Positions 9,852 through 21,335 of a DNA stretch of 64,000 nucleotides are shown one piece after another. A program made the translations under genes and the position numbers. This DNA is from Hexactinellida sp. DTS-2022 (lineage: Eukaryota > Porifera > Hexactinellida). Each line of letters opens with the position of its first letter. Positions within the stretch are counted from its first letter, which is position 1. Location of the stretch: positions 2,232,001 to 2,296,000 of the forward strand of contig JAPNXP010000014.1 in assembly GCA_028753945.1 (NCBI GenBank), given 5' to 3'. Below the pieces are notes generated by a model. It saw only the letters and a program-made list of their open reading frames with translations, did not search any database and was not told the origin of the DNA.

Positions 9852-10710
9852 TCCAAAATTGCAGTCTGTGCCGACCCATGTTCCTTTGGTGGCACTATAT
9901 TTTGTTGGTTGTTTATTGATAGTGCCTCCAAAGGAACATGCTGTCGGCGCAGGCTGCAATTTTGGATTTTTTTTCGCCAAGTCATCAACGCCTCAAGGAG
10001 TCTAGAACCATTTGTTAATCGGTCCAAGTCACAAGGAACGGTAGATAAATTTGAAGTTTATTTATATCATAAACCATCTTGAGTTTAATGCCATTAATCT
10101 ATTATGTATTGATAATAAATTATATTATTTGTTATTTATTTTAGCAATGTTATCCACGGTTGAGTTGAATTAAGTCAACAAATTTCTTATTTAATTTAAT
10201 TTGTTTAAATTCATTAAATAGTAATTCTACAATTAAATAGAAGCCAGCTGCAATTTCTAAGTTAAATCAATATAATTATCGCAAGTTGAAACAATAGAGT
10301 AGGATTTAACAAGTTAAATCAATATAATTATTACAAGTTGAAACAATGGAATTAGATTTCACAGTTTTATTGAAACTGAAGTGCGAGTAAACAAAGGAAT
10401 TTCAACCCCCATTTATGGCAGAAATTAAACCAATTTTAACAAATTTTCTTCTCCCATCAGACGCAGAATTTTATGGTGAATCCAAATGTGAAATAAAATT
10501 TTGGGGTTTAGTAAAACATTTTTTGAGTTATGGACCAGACAAATTTTGAAAGGTGTTAAAGATGTGTCAAAAATTTGTTTTAATACAAAATCGTAACCCC
10601 AGGTGCAAATTAGACGTCGACTCCGAATCTACATGCCAAGTTTCAGCCCTCTATGTATATAGGTGTGCCCAGGGCACCGTCTACGGAGAAAGAATAATAA
10701 TAATAATATA
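9846..10710 (+). repeat. 1-kb retroposon-like repeat, unit 2
   Basis: Direct copy of unit 1 immediately downstream: the same hairpin (9849-9970), the same tttagcaatgttatccacgg landmark (10140) and the same terminal block cgtaaccccaggtgcaaatt ... accgtctacggagaa followed by (AATA)n at 10692-10708. Unit 2 has one copy of the inner 165-bp segment where unit 1 has two. The head-to-tail junction at the microsatellite suggests insertion of one copy at the tail of the other. Confidence 0.65.
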
Positions 10711-10724
10711 CAATAAAGGCAGTA

Positions 10725-11095
10725 AGATTAGAACTGGGCCACTATACTATAGTATAGTCGGCACAGTAATAAATATGTTGTTTATCATCCCCGTCCGTCC
10801 CAATTTACCCCCCGTCCAGATATATTTTATTCTTATCTTGTGAACATAATCGTACAGATATTAGCTATAAACTTGTTAAAGTACACTAATGCATAATTAG
10901 TCTTGTATTTAGGGAATTTCTTTAATTATTTGGGCGTCATCATGTGATTTTCTAAGTAAATTAAATATTTATATTTATTGTTTGGCATTTGATAGTGGTA
11001 TTTGCATAATAATGGAAATAAAAAATAAACTAAAATCCCTTCCGCCATCCCTATTTTCTCAAAAAATCCGGATGATAAACAATTAATTTATTTTA
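10725..11095. repeat. Dispersed repeat family R, copy 2, with inverted ends
   Basis: Contains tgtttatcatccccgtccgt (10780), shared with 16999. It ends with ccggatgataaacaattaatt (11070-11090), the reverse of the tttatcatcc motif. The two ends could be terminal repeats of an element of about 310 bp (10778-11085). Confidence 0.55.
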
Positions 11096-11527
11096 CATGG
11101 TCTATTCATGATAGATTCAAGTCAGTAGCATATATTTTGAGTCTCCCACTTTTTTGGTAAAACTCCTGCCAAAATGGCAAACCTCCCGTTTTTTGATTTC
11201 TACAGTTTGGCATTCTGGTTATACTGTCTTAGTTGAAGCATATTAACCAGGCGAATTTTATATTACGGTAATTTATAGTACTTTTTGCGTCAACCTTGTG
11301 ATGGCCCATTTTTCACTCGATTTACAATTTCTATGCATCCCACAGATTTCAAAACAATTCAAACGAAACCTGCTTCTACCAATAGTATACCTAGATGGTA
11401 GAATGTAAAATAAATTGTTTAGAACTTAAACGGTTAGAGCTTAGTTCTGGAGATAAAAATATGTAACAAAAGATCGACATTTTAATATTTACGTATTCTT
11501 ATATTAGGGCGTTTTTAGATTCTTTTT
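11096..11527. other. Upstream region of SRRT exon 1
   Basis: AT-rich, without recognisable repeat or gene. It should hold the SRRT promoter and 5' UTR, but I can point to no defined promoter element. The start codon at 11528 is preceded by a t-rich run (attctttttATGG). Confidence 0.4.
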
Positions 11528-11774
11528 ATGGCTGATAGCGACGATGAACTAGATAAGAAACGTCGTGATAGAGACAAGTTCAAACGAGAACGTGAATGTT
11601 CTGAGAGAGTTGAAATTTCAGATGTAAAGAGGCGACATCCCTCTCTTATTACAAATAGTGATGATAAATTGAAATCTCGCATTGAGATTTCCCCAACTTT
11701 GAGATCCAATAAACGTTTGAAACGGGAATCTCAAGATTTTCAGAATTTTCCCTTTTCTTGGCAACCGTTTGATG
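11528..11774 (+). CDS. SRRT: Serrate/ARS2 (SRRT), exon 1
   Basis: Host gene. The exon encodes MADSDDELDKKRRDRDKF followed by KRERE, matching the acidic then Arg/Lys-rich N-terminus of ARS2 proteins (M-x-DSDDE, RRRDKF-RER). The rest is basic and disordered (SNKRLKRESQDF). The exon ends ...CCG TTT GAT G followed by GTGAGT, a strong donor in phase 1. It joins the acceptor at 32441 to give F-D-V-K-Q-P in frame. ARS2 is a nuclear partner of the cap-binding complex that links capped transcripts to microRNA processing, 3' end formation and decay. The coding start is supported by the family N-terminus; the transcription start is not visible. Confidence 0.82.
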
Positions 11775-11848
11775 GTGAGTGAATTTCTTATTATACTATC
11801 AAACACCACTAGTATGTCCATCAATTGCTGTATATAATAAAGTTTTTT

Positions 11849-12097
11849 AGTGTGCTCCTTCTAGTAAAACCGTTATAGTAGGGTCCTACTATAGTTTTAT
11901 ACTACAGTTGAAACCGGATATTTTTAACACATTCTTTTCACGAAAATTTGTTAAAAATATCCGATTGTTAAAAATACCCGATTTTACAACAACAACAATA
12001 ATTAATTATTTACAAGAAAATGTGTTAAAAATATCCGATTGTTAAAAATATCCGGTGTTAAAAATATCCGGTTTCAACTGTATAAGTAAAGCACACT
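11849..12097 (+). mobile_element. MITE family A, copy 2, split by MITE B
   Basis: Outer parts 11849-11904 and 12083-12097 (agtgtgctcc ... aagcacact) match the uninterrupted copy at 861-927. The break falls at a TA dinucleotide. The uninterrupted copy shows the empty site, so the order of insertion is certain. Confidence 0.85.
11905..12080. mobile_element. MITE family B, copy 1 (176 bp, TA target)
   Basis: Ends CAGTTGAAACCGGATATTTT and aaaatatccggtttcaactg, TA on both sides (11903-11904 and 12081-12082). Interior repeats the unit gttaaaaatatccgat four to five times. It is inserted in MITE A; a 176-bp sister copy is at 23063-23238. Confidence 0.92.
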
Positions 12098-12635
12098 ATT
12101 GAATTTACCTCTGTCGGACTTCCGGCCGGCCGGCCGTATGCGATGGCCTGACTAAACCATTGGTGATAGAGATTTAAAATTTGGACAGGAGATATAGAAT
12201 TTTCTAGAGATGATCACCTCTAAGCCCGATTTCTCAATTTCGCTTTTGTTCGTCAGTTATATTCGAAATTTGTGTTCTGGTCTAGTGACTCTAATAATTT
12301 GAATTAGTTATTGAAAATATAGAGGTTGTATTCTCCTAGGATGTTCTTTCTATATATCAATTAAAATTATTGGGTCGCTAATCAATTCTACGTTTATTAA
12401 CGGTTTTTTATGTAAATCAGCCATCTTCTCCAGTTTGTAATTACTCTATTGTATACTGAATACTATAGAACATTGCATAAGCCTACTATCTGATAGATAA
12501 TGACTATTATTGATTGATTTGTAAGTGAATATGTGTTTTTCATACAGTGCAATGAAAACACTTGGTAGTTGGAATATTTTACAAGTTGATGATGATGTCA
12601 ATTCTATTATTCAAAAAGTAACGTAAATACTACAC
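12098..12635. other. Non-coding stretch left of the P element
   Basis: No gene seen. There is a short (CCGG) run at 12122-12137. The last seven bases before the P element (12629-12635, actacac) are its target duplication. Confidence 0.5.
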
Positions 12636-15600
12636 CATAGCAATCTATATACTAAGGCAATGGCACTCTAGTGAATTACTGGACCATGGATGGCAATTAC
12701 CATGGGTTTCCAAATTTCTATTAATTGTCATAAAGCCTTTCAGTGGTATTTTAATGTGTAACAAATGTTATATTTTAAATTCTAAGACTACCCAGCCCCA
12801 ATTCTCATAATATTTGGATATTAATTTAGAAATAAATACGTTATTTTTAATGAATTAAATGCAACACAAACAATACAGCATTATACTATATGAACAAATA
12901 CATAGAATCAAGAAATGGTACATAAGCAACATGTGAATCCTTTAACTGTTCGACTGACTGTAGACACGCATCGCTCTCTCTAACGCTCGTAGACACATCG
13001 CTCTCTCTAAGGCTCGTAGACACACTCAATAAGTAGTAGAATAACCTATAACAAAACAAGCAAGAAAATTTGTTGTATTTTTTTAGTTTAGTGTTATCTT
13101 TATTTAAAACCATGGCATTATAATTGCGAACCCTCTTTGATAAGATAATGTTTGACCAAGTTAAACACATTTTGTTTAATATATCCCAATTCCAAACACC
13201 ACAGAAACACCAATCTTTCCAGACATCACTGTATCTCTCTGCAATAAAGTTCATAGAGATACTCATCAACAGGCTACGGGATGGTCCAGAATAGAATTCC
13301 TTACTTAAAGATTCACAGTTGTCAATTTTGAGGAAGGTTTCATATAATATGCAAACACATTTTACCACATAACGAGAAGGATATTTAAGAGAGCCCCTAT
13401 CCACTAAATCAATCAAAGTATATTGGGAGCCAACGTCATTGTTAACTTCCAGGAGTTTATCTGATGTTAAAAGATGATGGCAAGATAGACAGCCATTAGA
13501 CTTCTTAAAGTAAGAGAAGACTGCGTATCCTGCTATATAAACGAGACATTCCATTTGAGAAACCTCTATTTCAGGGACTGAAATTTCATTCAATGTGGTT
13601 AGATAAAGTTCTATATCGTGTTGCTCCTCATTACAACTATCAAAATCGTCAGCAAATTTATGAAGGTATTCTTTAAGAGAAATACTGTCTTCACAAGAGA
13701 TAGCACCGTATTTTAGAGCGAACACTTTTAGAATGTTTGAAAGTTGGAGTCTGCGTTCGCTTTCCAAAATTTGGTTAAATGAAATCTGGTAGTGAGACCC
13801 TGACATTTGTCTATATAAACCAAAGTGGTGCTCCAGCGCATCATTTTGAATTCTTGCAGTTAGAAGGTACTGGTATCCGCAGTTCTCGGTAAGTTGTTTG
13901 ACCAGCAGTGGTAACGCCTCGCATGTGTGTCTGAAACTGGTAAAGGTTTGTGGTGTTAACTTTCCATATAAAGATGGCAGATTGTTCCAAATATCCAACC
14001 AAGAGACGACGTTTAAAAATTGTAAACGAGAATCTCCTGGGTAAATTGGAGCTGAATATTCATCGTTAAAACGTATATCTTTTCCGACCCAGTTGACATT
14101 GAATAGTTTCCACACCTGATTGATTAATTCAAGGAATTCTACTGTTTGATTCGTGTGTATGATGTCTTTTTCCATTTTCCACGATAATAAGCCGGCATAT
14201 GTTGTCTCATGGAAAATTTTCAAAGCAAAACTAACATTTTGTCGTTCTAACCTTGAGGGCCAACACGCTTTCGCTGTTAATCTTGGTGCTCGCTTCAAGA
14301 CATTACATTTATCAGAATTGAATAAATTACGGATACCCTGAAAGGGTGCATAACATAGTTCAGGATAAAGAGATTTAGAGGTAAAATGAAAATGGAGACG
14401 TAAAAACTTTTGTTTACATTACTGATATTTTGTTGTACACATAATTTACATTCAGCAAGTTTCGGAAAAATAAATGTATTGTCTAAATTTTTTAGATTTA
14501 ACCAATTATTCCTAATGGACTTAATGATATGAACAAAATCAAAAAACAAAATTAAACTTCTTTGTGGATTGCATGGGTGCTGTACCTTTGGTTCCAGTCT
14601 CGAATTAATTGAAAAGAATTTGTATAAACGAACATTGAGTGGATAATTATCAGTACACACAGCTTCAACAAACAGACCACAAGCTTCGATGTCACAAATA
14701 GTAGATTTAACAATTGGATATAATGATTCTGCAGATGAAGAACCCAAAGGTATTAATCGCACAATGGTGCAAAACTTGGCCGATAAACTAGAAACCATCA
14801 TAGAAAAAACTGTAGTATGTGGATCATCCGGATTACGAATCGACCCAATTACCCTTCCTCCCTTATAGGATGCATCACTACGAATGTGAACTTCATCCAT
14901 TTGAAGAATCACATGGCGCTCTAAATCATTAAACGTGGTAGCAATTTCTTGAAGAATTTTAGTATACTCACTCTCTAGGCCAATACTATTTTTGATCTTC
15001 AACAAATTACGTTCGTGTGGAAGTATTATACAGTTAGAGCTTTGGATAAGCCGATAACAAGCTGGTGAAATTCCGTGAACTTTTAGACAAAAGACCTGAG
15101 TGAGAATATTATAACGACGAGCATGTTTATCAACAATTAAGTATTTCAGCTGATCGAGCAAAAAATTAAGACGAATTAGCATAGAATCATTCTCGGCTTC
15201 GAAATCAAATGTGGAATGGGTAGGATCTAGTGTATCAATAGCACTAGAAAGATTATGAATGGCATTCTCGACATGTTTTTTCAAAGGGGTCGCTGTGGAA
15301 ATTGAGCAATCTTTTGGACTCATTTCAAATATTTCAACTTCATGAATAATATTTTCTAACAATCTGATATCGTTGAACGAATTACAAGATAGTTTGATTC
15401 TATTATTTTCTTTATAAAAAGCCTTACAATCTAATTTTTCATCAACAATTATTGAACGTTCGATCGTAGAAATTTCATTATGATAGTGAATCTTAAGAAA
15501 TAGAATGATTGTAGAATTGGGTCGATGAAGAAGCCAACCGTTAGGTAGTTCAATTAGATGTAACTTAGAAATAATACAATTAAGAGTAGAAAGAATAAAC

Positions 15601-16585
15601 TTAGATTCAGTTTCTTTGAAATCTGCGCGGCTCTTCTGGTAGGCTTCCTGTACCCTCTTCTCCTCCTTAACATCTAAAGATAGTCTTTGACATCTATCAG
15701 CAGCATCTGTCAGATAGCTAGGACAGTTTGGAAAGATGCTAGGGACTGCACACTTCTTCAGAGCCACTTTCTTCCTGATCGTCTCAATCATCTCCATTCC
15801 ATTGAAGTATTGAATGGTCCTCTCTATGTCTTCTTCATGGAAATGGTGTATGCAGACCTTCAAAACAAAAGACATAGAATACAATATAAAAGTAAACATA
15901 TTATAACAAAGTACGTACCTTCAATCGTTTATTCATCTCGTAGTCTTCTCTCTGCCTAGGTATTGCTCGGAACCACTTCTCACGAGTTTCAACATCAGTG
16001 GGGAAAGAGAAAACAGGTACATATTCATCTCTGTCAGAATAGTTTGACTTACAACCAGGTACGAGGCAAGTCATGTTGAAATTCGAATACGCAGTGAAAA
16101 TTATGAAGTTTAGCAAGTAACAATGCAATTAAAATCATTATTGAATATCGTAAAAATTTTGAGTGTAAAAATTATGGGTGGTTATTATGTGGTTAGTGAA
16201 ATTCGTACTCTCACTACTCTGACGTTTATTGGGCAGAATGTAGAAATTTGTCAGCTACTCAAGTGTTTATAACTTCTATAATCATTCAGTACTTGTATTT
16301 CTTGAACGTGAATATGATCTAAACGAATTTTAATCGTTCTGTAGGGATGAATTCAAACAATTGTTACCGCTAGATTAATATAGTGAATATCCCTGAAAAT
16401 CAAGTTTATATTATCGCAGTTATTCCAAAAATAAGTTCTAAGGGGCATAAAGTCGGTGAATTCACCATAAGTACTCAAATCATCTTTAAATTTCAAGTTA
16501 TTGTATAGAATAATCCCATGGTAATTGCCATCCATGGTCCAGTAATTCACTAGAGTGCCATTGCCTTAGTATATAGATTGCTATG
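12636..16585 (-). mobile_element. Complete P element, 3950 bp, perfect 71-bp terminal repeats
   Basis: The left end (12636-12706) and right end (16515-16585) are identical inverted repeats of 71 bp, starting CATAGCAATCTATATACTAA. Both sides carry ACTACAC (12629-12635 and 16586-16592), a 7-bp target duplication. Inside lies one transposase gene on the minus strand, open through three exons. Identity of the terminal repeats and lack of stops point to recent insertion. It sits antisense within SRRT intron 1. Confidence 0.95.
12886..16074 (-). CDS. P-element transposase (THAP9-like), 3 exons, apparently intact
   Basis: Exons on the minus strand: 16074-15919, 15857-14418, 14337-12886. The introns (61 and 80 bp) are GT-AG and phase 0; the protein is about 1015 residues. 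The THAP DNA-binding finger spans residues 1-90: C3, C8, and C54-x2-H57 created exactly across the first splice, plus the AVPSIF motif near 89. The catalytic RNase-H-like core shows QMDEVHIRSDASYKGG (D near 373), AVCTDNYP (D near 455) and QNDALEHHFGLYR (D698, E701), with FDFVHIIKSIRNN between. The C-terminal block has VYIAGYAVF and DRGSLKYPS. Drosophila P transposase is about 750 residues and human THAP9 about 900, so this is full length or longer. The start at 16074 puts the THAP cysteine at residue 3 as usual; an earlier in-frame ATG at 16128 adds 18 residues. It should excise and insert the element in nuclei. Confidence 0.93.
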
Positions 16586-16653
16586 ACTACACGTATTCCT
16601 AATTTATATTAGTGATATTTAATCTTTAATTAATTTAAACATTTGAATTCACA

Positions 16654-16786
16654 GTTTAAACCATAGACTCCTTTAATAGAAGGACTAGTATCTGTCATTC
16701 TGGGATTGCGGAACTTGGGTCCCAAGTTCCGCAATCCCAGATTGTCAGATACTAGTCCTTCTATTAAAGGAGTCTATGGTTTAAAC
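16654..16786. repeat. Near-perfect 133-bp palindrome
   Basis: Two 66-base arms (starting gtttaaaccatagactcctt) are complementary except for a few bases around 16695, meeting at acttgggtcccaagt. It has no open frame and lies just outside the P element, so it is not part of its terminal repeat. It may be a MITE of the fold-back kind or a recent palindromic duplication. Confidence 0.85.
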
Positions 16787-16796
16787 ATTAATTAAA

Positions 16797-17160
16797 TTAT
16801 ATTACACTAAGATGAAATGTAATTTGAATATTGAAATTTTAGTTAAATTATACATTGGGGAAGTGCAATCAGGAGCACACTCCCATCCCGTCTGTGAGGG
16901 GCTTTTTATTTCTTATCTTTCGTTACAATAGCTGTTACTACCTAGAATTATTTGATGATCAGCATGATCTATTAGGCCATATATAATAAATATCTTGTTT
17001 ATCATCCCCGTCCGTCCCAATTTTATCTCTCCGTCCTGATATATTTTATTATTATCTTATGACATAATCGTTCAAATTATTAACTATAAACTAGTGTAAA
17101 GTACTCCCAATGTATCAATTTTTAGTAAGTCTTGTATTTTAGAGCATTACTTTCAGAATG
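16797..17160. repeat. Dispersed repeat family R, copy 3
   Basis: Shares actaagatgaaatgtaattt with 7075 and tgtttatcatccccgtccgt with 10780. The interior (16860-16910) is GC-richer. Ends are not resolved. Confidence 0.55.
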
Positions 17161-17268
17161 GTCAACCAACCCCACCCTTACAGAAGTTACAATTGTCCCT
17201 GTATCAGAAATTCCTATTTTCAAATTTAGAGTGAATATTCGAAAAAATAAACCATATAAAATTATAAG

Positions 17269-19278
17269 CATTGACGGAAACTTCGTCGAAAGGAAAATTC
17301 GTCGACGGAAATTAGGTCGAAAGTGTAATAATTTAAGCTGAATCCTTTGTAGATTCACAACTCTTGCTATGGTCTTAACACGATGAATGGTTTTGATTTT
17401 AACACAAAGCAATCTTATAACTTCGAGTTGTCATGAATCACTCATGAATAGACTCGCCATTTGTTTTACGTAAACACTTAAAAATCATATTAGTTTTAAG
17501 TTACATGGTTATCATAGCCAACATTTCAAAAAGATATAAGTACTATGTAAGGAATACTGTATTTATTATAATAAAAATCAACCTTCTTAACATCTACTTT
17601 CAACTCGTACGACAGACATATGGCTACCCCTCTTAATTCAATGACCATTGAGAAAATAAAGAGCATTCGTAACAAAGATAAAGCTGTTGTAAACGGATTT
17701 ATCTATTCCCTAAATCGTACATCTGGTGATGTTCTGTATTGGGTATGTGAACTACGTGGACAGTGTAATGCTCGTATTAACACGCGGAATGATAATATCA
17801 TAAAACCATCAGACCGCGCTCAAATTGCACATGATCACACGCATGCACCTTCCCAAGAGCGTATCGAAATGTTACAATCCTATTCCAAGTCAAAGTCTCT
17901 TGCGAAGAAATCTGAACAAAGCACCAGAAGTATTTTGTCTACAATGTTGGAAAGTATGAACTCAGGTATGGTTAACAAATTGCCAAAACTTGAATCAATT
18001 AAACGTACAATACGATCATACAAGAACATCGGTATTGAAAGTTGTGGCCAACCTACAGATGCAGCGAGTATCATAATACCACCTAAATACACACTTACTC
18101 TAAAGGGTGAACCTTTTCTATTGTATGATTCAGGGTTTGGAGATGATAGGAGAATGCTTATCTATTCTACTCCCAGGTTCTTAAGAATTCTAAGTCAAAC
18201 TAATAATTGGCATTGCGATGGAACCTTTAAAGTGGTTCCGGTGTTGTTCTTTCAATTGTATACTATTCACGGTGACATGGGAGGATTAGTCTTACCCTGC
18301 GTATATATGTTGCTATTGAATAAAGACGAAGCAACCTATGACACCGCTTTTCGAAAACTACTGGAATTAGAACCAGCTTTAAATCCTGTGTCAATAATGA
18401 CCGATTTCGAAAAGGCTTCTATAAACGCTCTTGAAAACAATTATATTTCAGTCATCAGTGGTTGTTTCTTCCATTTATCACAGAATGTTTATCGGAAGGT
18501 TCAAGCAGAAGGACTCTCTCAGAATTATCAAGAAAATCCCGAATTCGCTCTAAAAATAAAGATGTTACCAAGTCTGGCATTTGTACCAGAAATGGAGGTT
18601 GTAGACTGTTTCAATCTCTTAATGCAAGTCTTCCCTGAAAATGCATTTAATCTGGCCAAATATTTCGAAGATAATTACATTGGCAAAAAGTTACCAAATG
18701 GAACTAGGAGAATACCACTATTTCCAATCCGGTTATGGAACGTATTCACAAGAGTTCAAGAACATCAAGCTCGCACAAACAACAGCGTTGAGGGATGGCA
18801 CAATGGCTTTCAAACATCCATATCATGTTCCCACCCCTCAATGAGTAATTTCTAAGTTCTTTACAGCGAGAACAATCTTTACAAGAAGCTAACTTAGCGA
18901 AATGGGAGGCTGGAGAAATGAAAAAACAATCTAAAAAGATGAAAATGCGCGACGAAAGGCTTCAAAATCTAGTCTCAGATTATGAGAATCGCGATACTTT
19001 AGAATACTTACGCGGTATAGCAAATAATTTTGACTTCTGATTTTCTTAATTTTTTCATCTCATTCTTACATATCAAATGTATTTGCTAAATTTATATCTT
19101 CATTAATTCTTCATATTCAATAAACAACTTACTAACCATTTTATATTAAGCAACTGAACTTTATCAATAAAATGTTTTCCTTTTCGACCAAATTTCCGTC
19201 GTCGAATTTTCCTTTCGACCAATTTTATCGACCAAATTTCCGTCGACGAATTTTCCTTCGACGAAGTTTTCGCGAATC
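17269..19278 (+). mobile_element. MULE (about 2.0 kb), 9-bp duplication AATTATAAG
   Basis: Terminal repeats: left tgacggaaacttcgtcgaa with cgtcgacggaaattaggtcg; right is the inverted version (19185-19275) with a tandem doubling of the cgacggaaatttggtcga block. Flanks AATTATAAG at 17260-17268 and 19279-19287 match perfectly. One transposase gene lies inside on the + strand. Confidence 0.85.
17620..19040 (+). pseudogene. MULE transposase with FLYWCH domain, one frameshift
   Basis: Residues 1-411 are open. They hold an N-terminal FLYWCH-type domain (VLYWVCELRGQCNAR, later HDHTHAPS) and the MULE core: WHCDGTFKVVPVLFF (first D), MTDFEKASINA (second D), SGCFFHLSQNVYRKV and RTNNSVEGWHNGF. The frame stops at 18853-18855 (NF then TAA). 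Shifting by one base just before gives LQREQSLQEANLAKWEAGE and a coiled, charged tail to a stop at 19038-19040, which fits the family's C-terminus. So a single-base loss near 18850 is the only visible lesion. The start has ATG in a plausible context (acatATGG). It lacks the PHD finger of the MULE at 3-5.6 kb. Confidence 0.82.
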
Positions 19279-19450
19279 AATTATAAGTAGTTATTTGTAT
19301 TCAAATTGTTTTCATTTAGTAATCAATAGATCGAGAATTTACTCGCCACATATTATATATAGTGATGTAGCATCAGCATAAAGGCTATATCCAGCCGTGG
19401 TTTAGGCTGAAAAGTTCAACGTACTGCCATAGAAGATTATGATTGATTAG

Positions 19451-19720
19451 AGTGTACACCAACAGACCAAAAGTATTTGTACAACAGGAATTTTATTCCA
19501 GGCACAATATGCTTCTTGTAGCTTATTAACGGCTGTTTAACCTACTCTGATTAAATATGTTGCTATAGTTTAAATTTCATAAACTTGCGATTTTAAGTCA
19601 TTTTTATACAATATCCAAGAGTGGCATAAGTGTCCCTGCCATGTGTCACTTGTGGCTCAAGTGGCACAAATGGAAATGTGGCTGTATCTCTGTGGAAATA
19701 ATCGTAATGATTCGAAAAAA
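19451..19720. mobile_element. Tc1-type element fragment (one end)
   Basis: The segment starts caccaacagaccaaaagtat and continues through ttattaacggctgtttaa, aatatccaagagtggcataa and atgtggctgtatctctgtgg. These landmarks appear in the same order in the right third of the complete element 36847-38535 (read on the minus strand). No second end was found. Confidence 0.65.
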
Positions 19721-20002
19721 AGTACCTAGGGTAATTTGACCATGTGGTCAGGGGCGCCGAACTTTTAAAAAAGAGCAAAACTGTGGGGGGGCTCGAAACC
19801 TCTAATAAAACTTTATAGAAGTTTTAACAACAACAATATATAATCGATGCTAAGACAAAAATTATGAACTGTATTTTTCTTCAAATAATAACCGGGAACA
19901 TCATTGATTTTCCGAGGGTATTGATCATTCATAGCATACAGCTATAAATGCTAAATAATGTGAGATATAAACGATGAAATATTCATAAAATAATAAATGA
20001 TA

Positions 20003-20177
20003 CAGTGGCGTAGCCAGGGGGGGGGGGGGGGCAAGGGGGCCATAGCCCCCCCCCGAAATATTTGCTCATTAGTTACAATTATATATATATATATCCAAAT
20101 TAGTGGAAAACCCAAAGGACTATGGGTTTGGAACTACCTTGCCCCCCCCCCGAATTAAAAATATGGCTACGCTACTG
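20003..20177. mobile_element. hAT-type MITE, 8-bp duplication AAATGATA
   Basis: Ends CAGTGGCGTAGCC and GGCTACGCTACTG, with long g and c runs. The flanks AAATGATA at 19995-20002 and 20178-20185 are identical. Related by its ends to the MITE at 2191-2503 but with a different interior. Confidence 0.92.
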
Positions 20178-20187
20178 AAATGATATA

Positions 20188-20503
20188 CAGTACACCCTCG
20201 CTAATCCGAACAGAGGTGTTCCGATTCAAAAATCTTCTGTTCCGATTAGTGAATTCGTTCGGATTAGCGAAGTAATGCATTTTCTATGGGCATCTATGAA
20301 TGAGAATCTCGATAATCCGAACCAAACTTGTATAAACCTTGTTAATTCGCCTTAAACATATAGTGTACTCCTTAAAATACTTGCCTGAGACTTATTTTTT
20401 ATACTTCCATTGCAATTTATGATTTTTTCCCACATTTATTAGAAGAATATTTTTGTTTCTCCTGTTCGGATTAGCGAGGGTTCGGATTAGCGAGGGTGTA
20501 CTG
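20188..20503. mobile_element. TA-flanked MITE (316 bp), pogo type
   Basis: Ends CAGTACACCCTCGCTAATCC and ggattagcgagggtgtactg, TA at 20186-20187 and 20504-20505. The block ttcggattagcgaggg is doubled at the right end. It begins two bases after the duplication of the hAT MITE, so the two insertions lie side by side. Confidence 0.9.
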
Positions 20504-20505
20504 TA

Positions 20506-21335
20506 CATATTAACAAATCAGTATACGATAGTTTTGAACTAAAAAAGTTCACAAAATGGGTAATTTCTCAATTTGTTTATTTAAATTCCTTAAAATTTCC
20601 AAGGAGTCTTGGGTTAATTGTCAAACTTAGATGCCCCTCCAGCATGGTAACCAGATGACTACTTTAAAAGAAGGACAAGTTTAAAATTAAAGAGATCGCA
20701 GGTTGAGAAATCCAGTATTAGATTTGTAGAACATTTGAGAATACAGACTTTTGTACAAGGACATGAGCTAGTATACTTTAATAATTCTGAGTATGGTTGA
20801 ACAACAAAGTTTTTTAGACAGGTAGAGGAGTGGATAATACAGACTAGACTGTAAACTATTTTTTAAAAGATACAAAAGGACAGTGTAAAAAAGCAGATAG
20901 CCTGAGGACTGTCCTTCTAAAAATCCCCCTGCTCGTCAGGTCCTTTGGCCAGAACCGTCCATCCCTCTGGCCTCCCTGCCCCCCCGAGTTTGATACGAGG
21001 AGGGTGCTCGGGCCCCCTACCCCCCCGGGTCCGCTGCCTATGACTGTGGCTTTTGAAGGTAGCTTTAAAATGTTGTAAGAAATTTCGATTGACAAATCTT
21101 TTTCCCGATCCCGAGTATCCCGAGTTTATTCAACTATTCTGCCTAGCGGTGTCATTTTTCTGCTAATAATAAAATTTCATATTTGAGAAATAATTTTATA
21201 TTACTTCTTCATTCAACGATATCCAAACCCTACAAAATCAATTGGTGTATATTCTTCAAGTATTTAATTTCTTAATTAAACAAACCTTTGAGCGGATTCG
21301 ATTGTGACTGCACTTTGCAGATGGGTTAGATAGAT
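20506..21335. other. Non-coding stretch
   Basis: No supported gene. A GC-rich patch (20950-21050, ccccccgagtttg and ccccccgggtccg) looks like debris of a G/C-ended hAT MITE without a recognisable partner end. Confidence 0.5.

Noticed and set aside
18840..18870. A 22-base GT..AG mini-intron in the MULE gene instead of a frameshift
   Set aside because: Removing it gives the wrong frame (stop after a few residues), and other introns here are 60 bp or longer.
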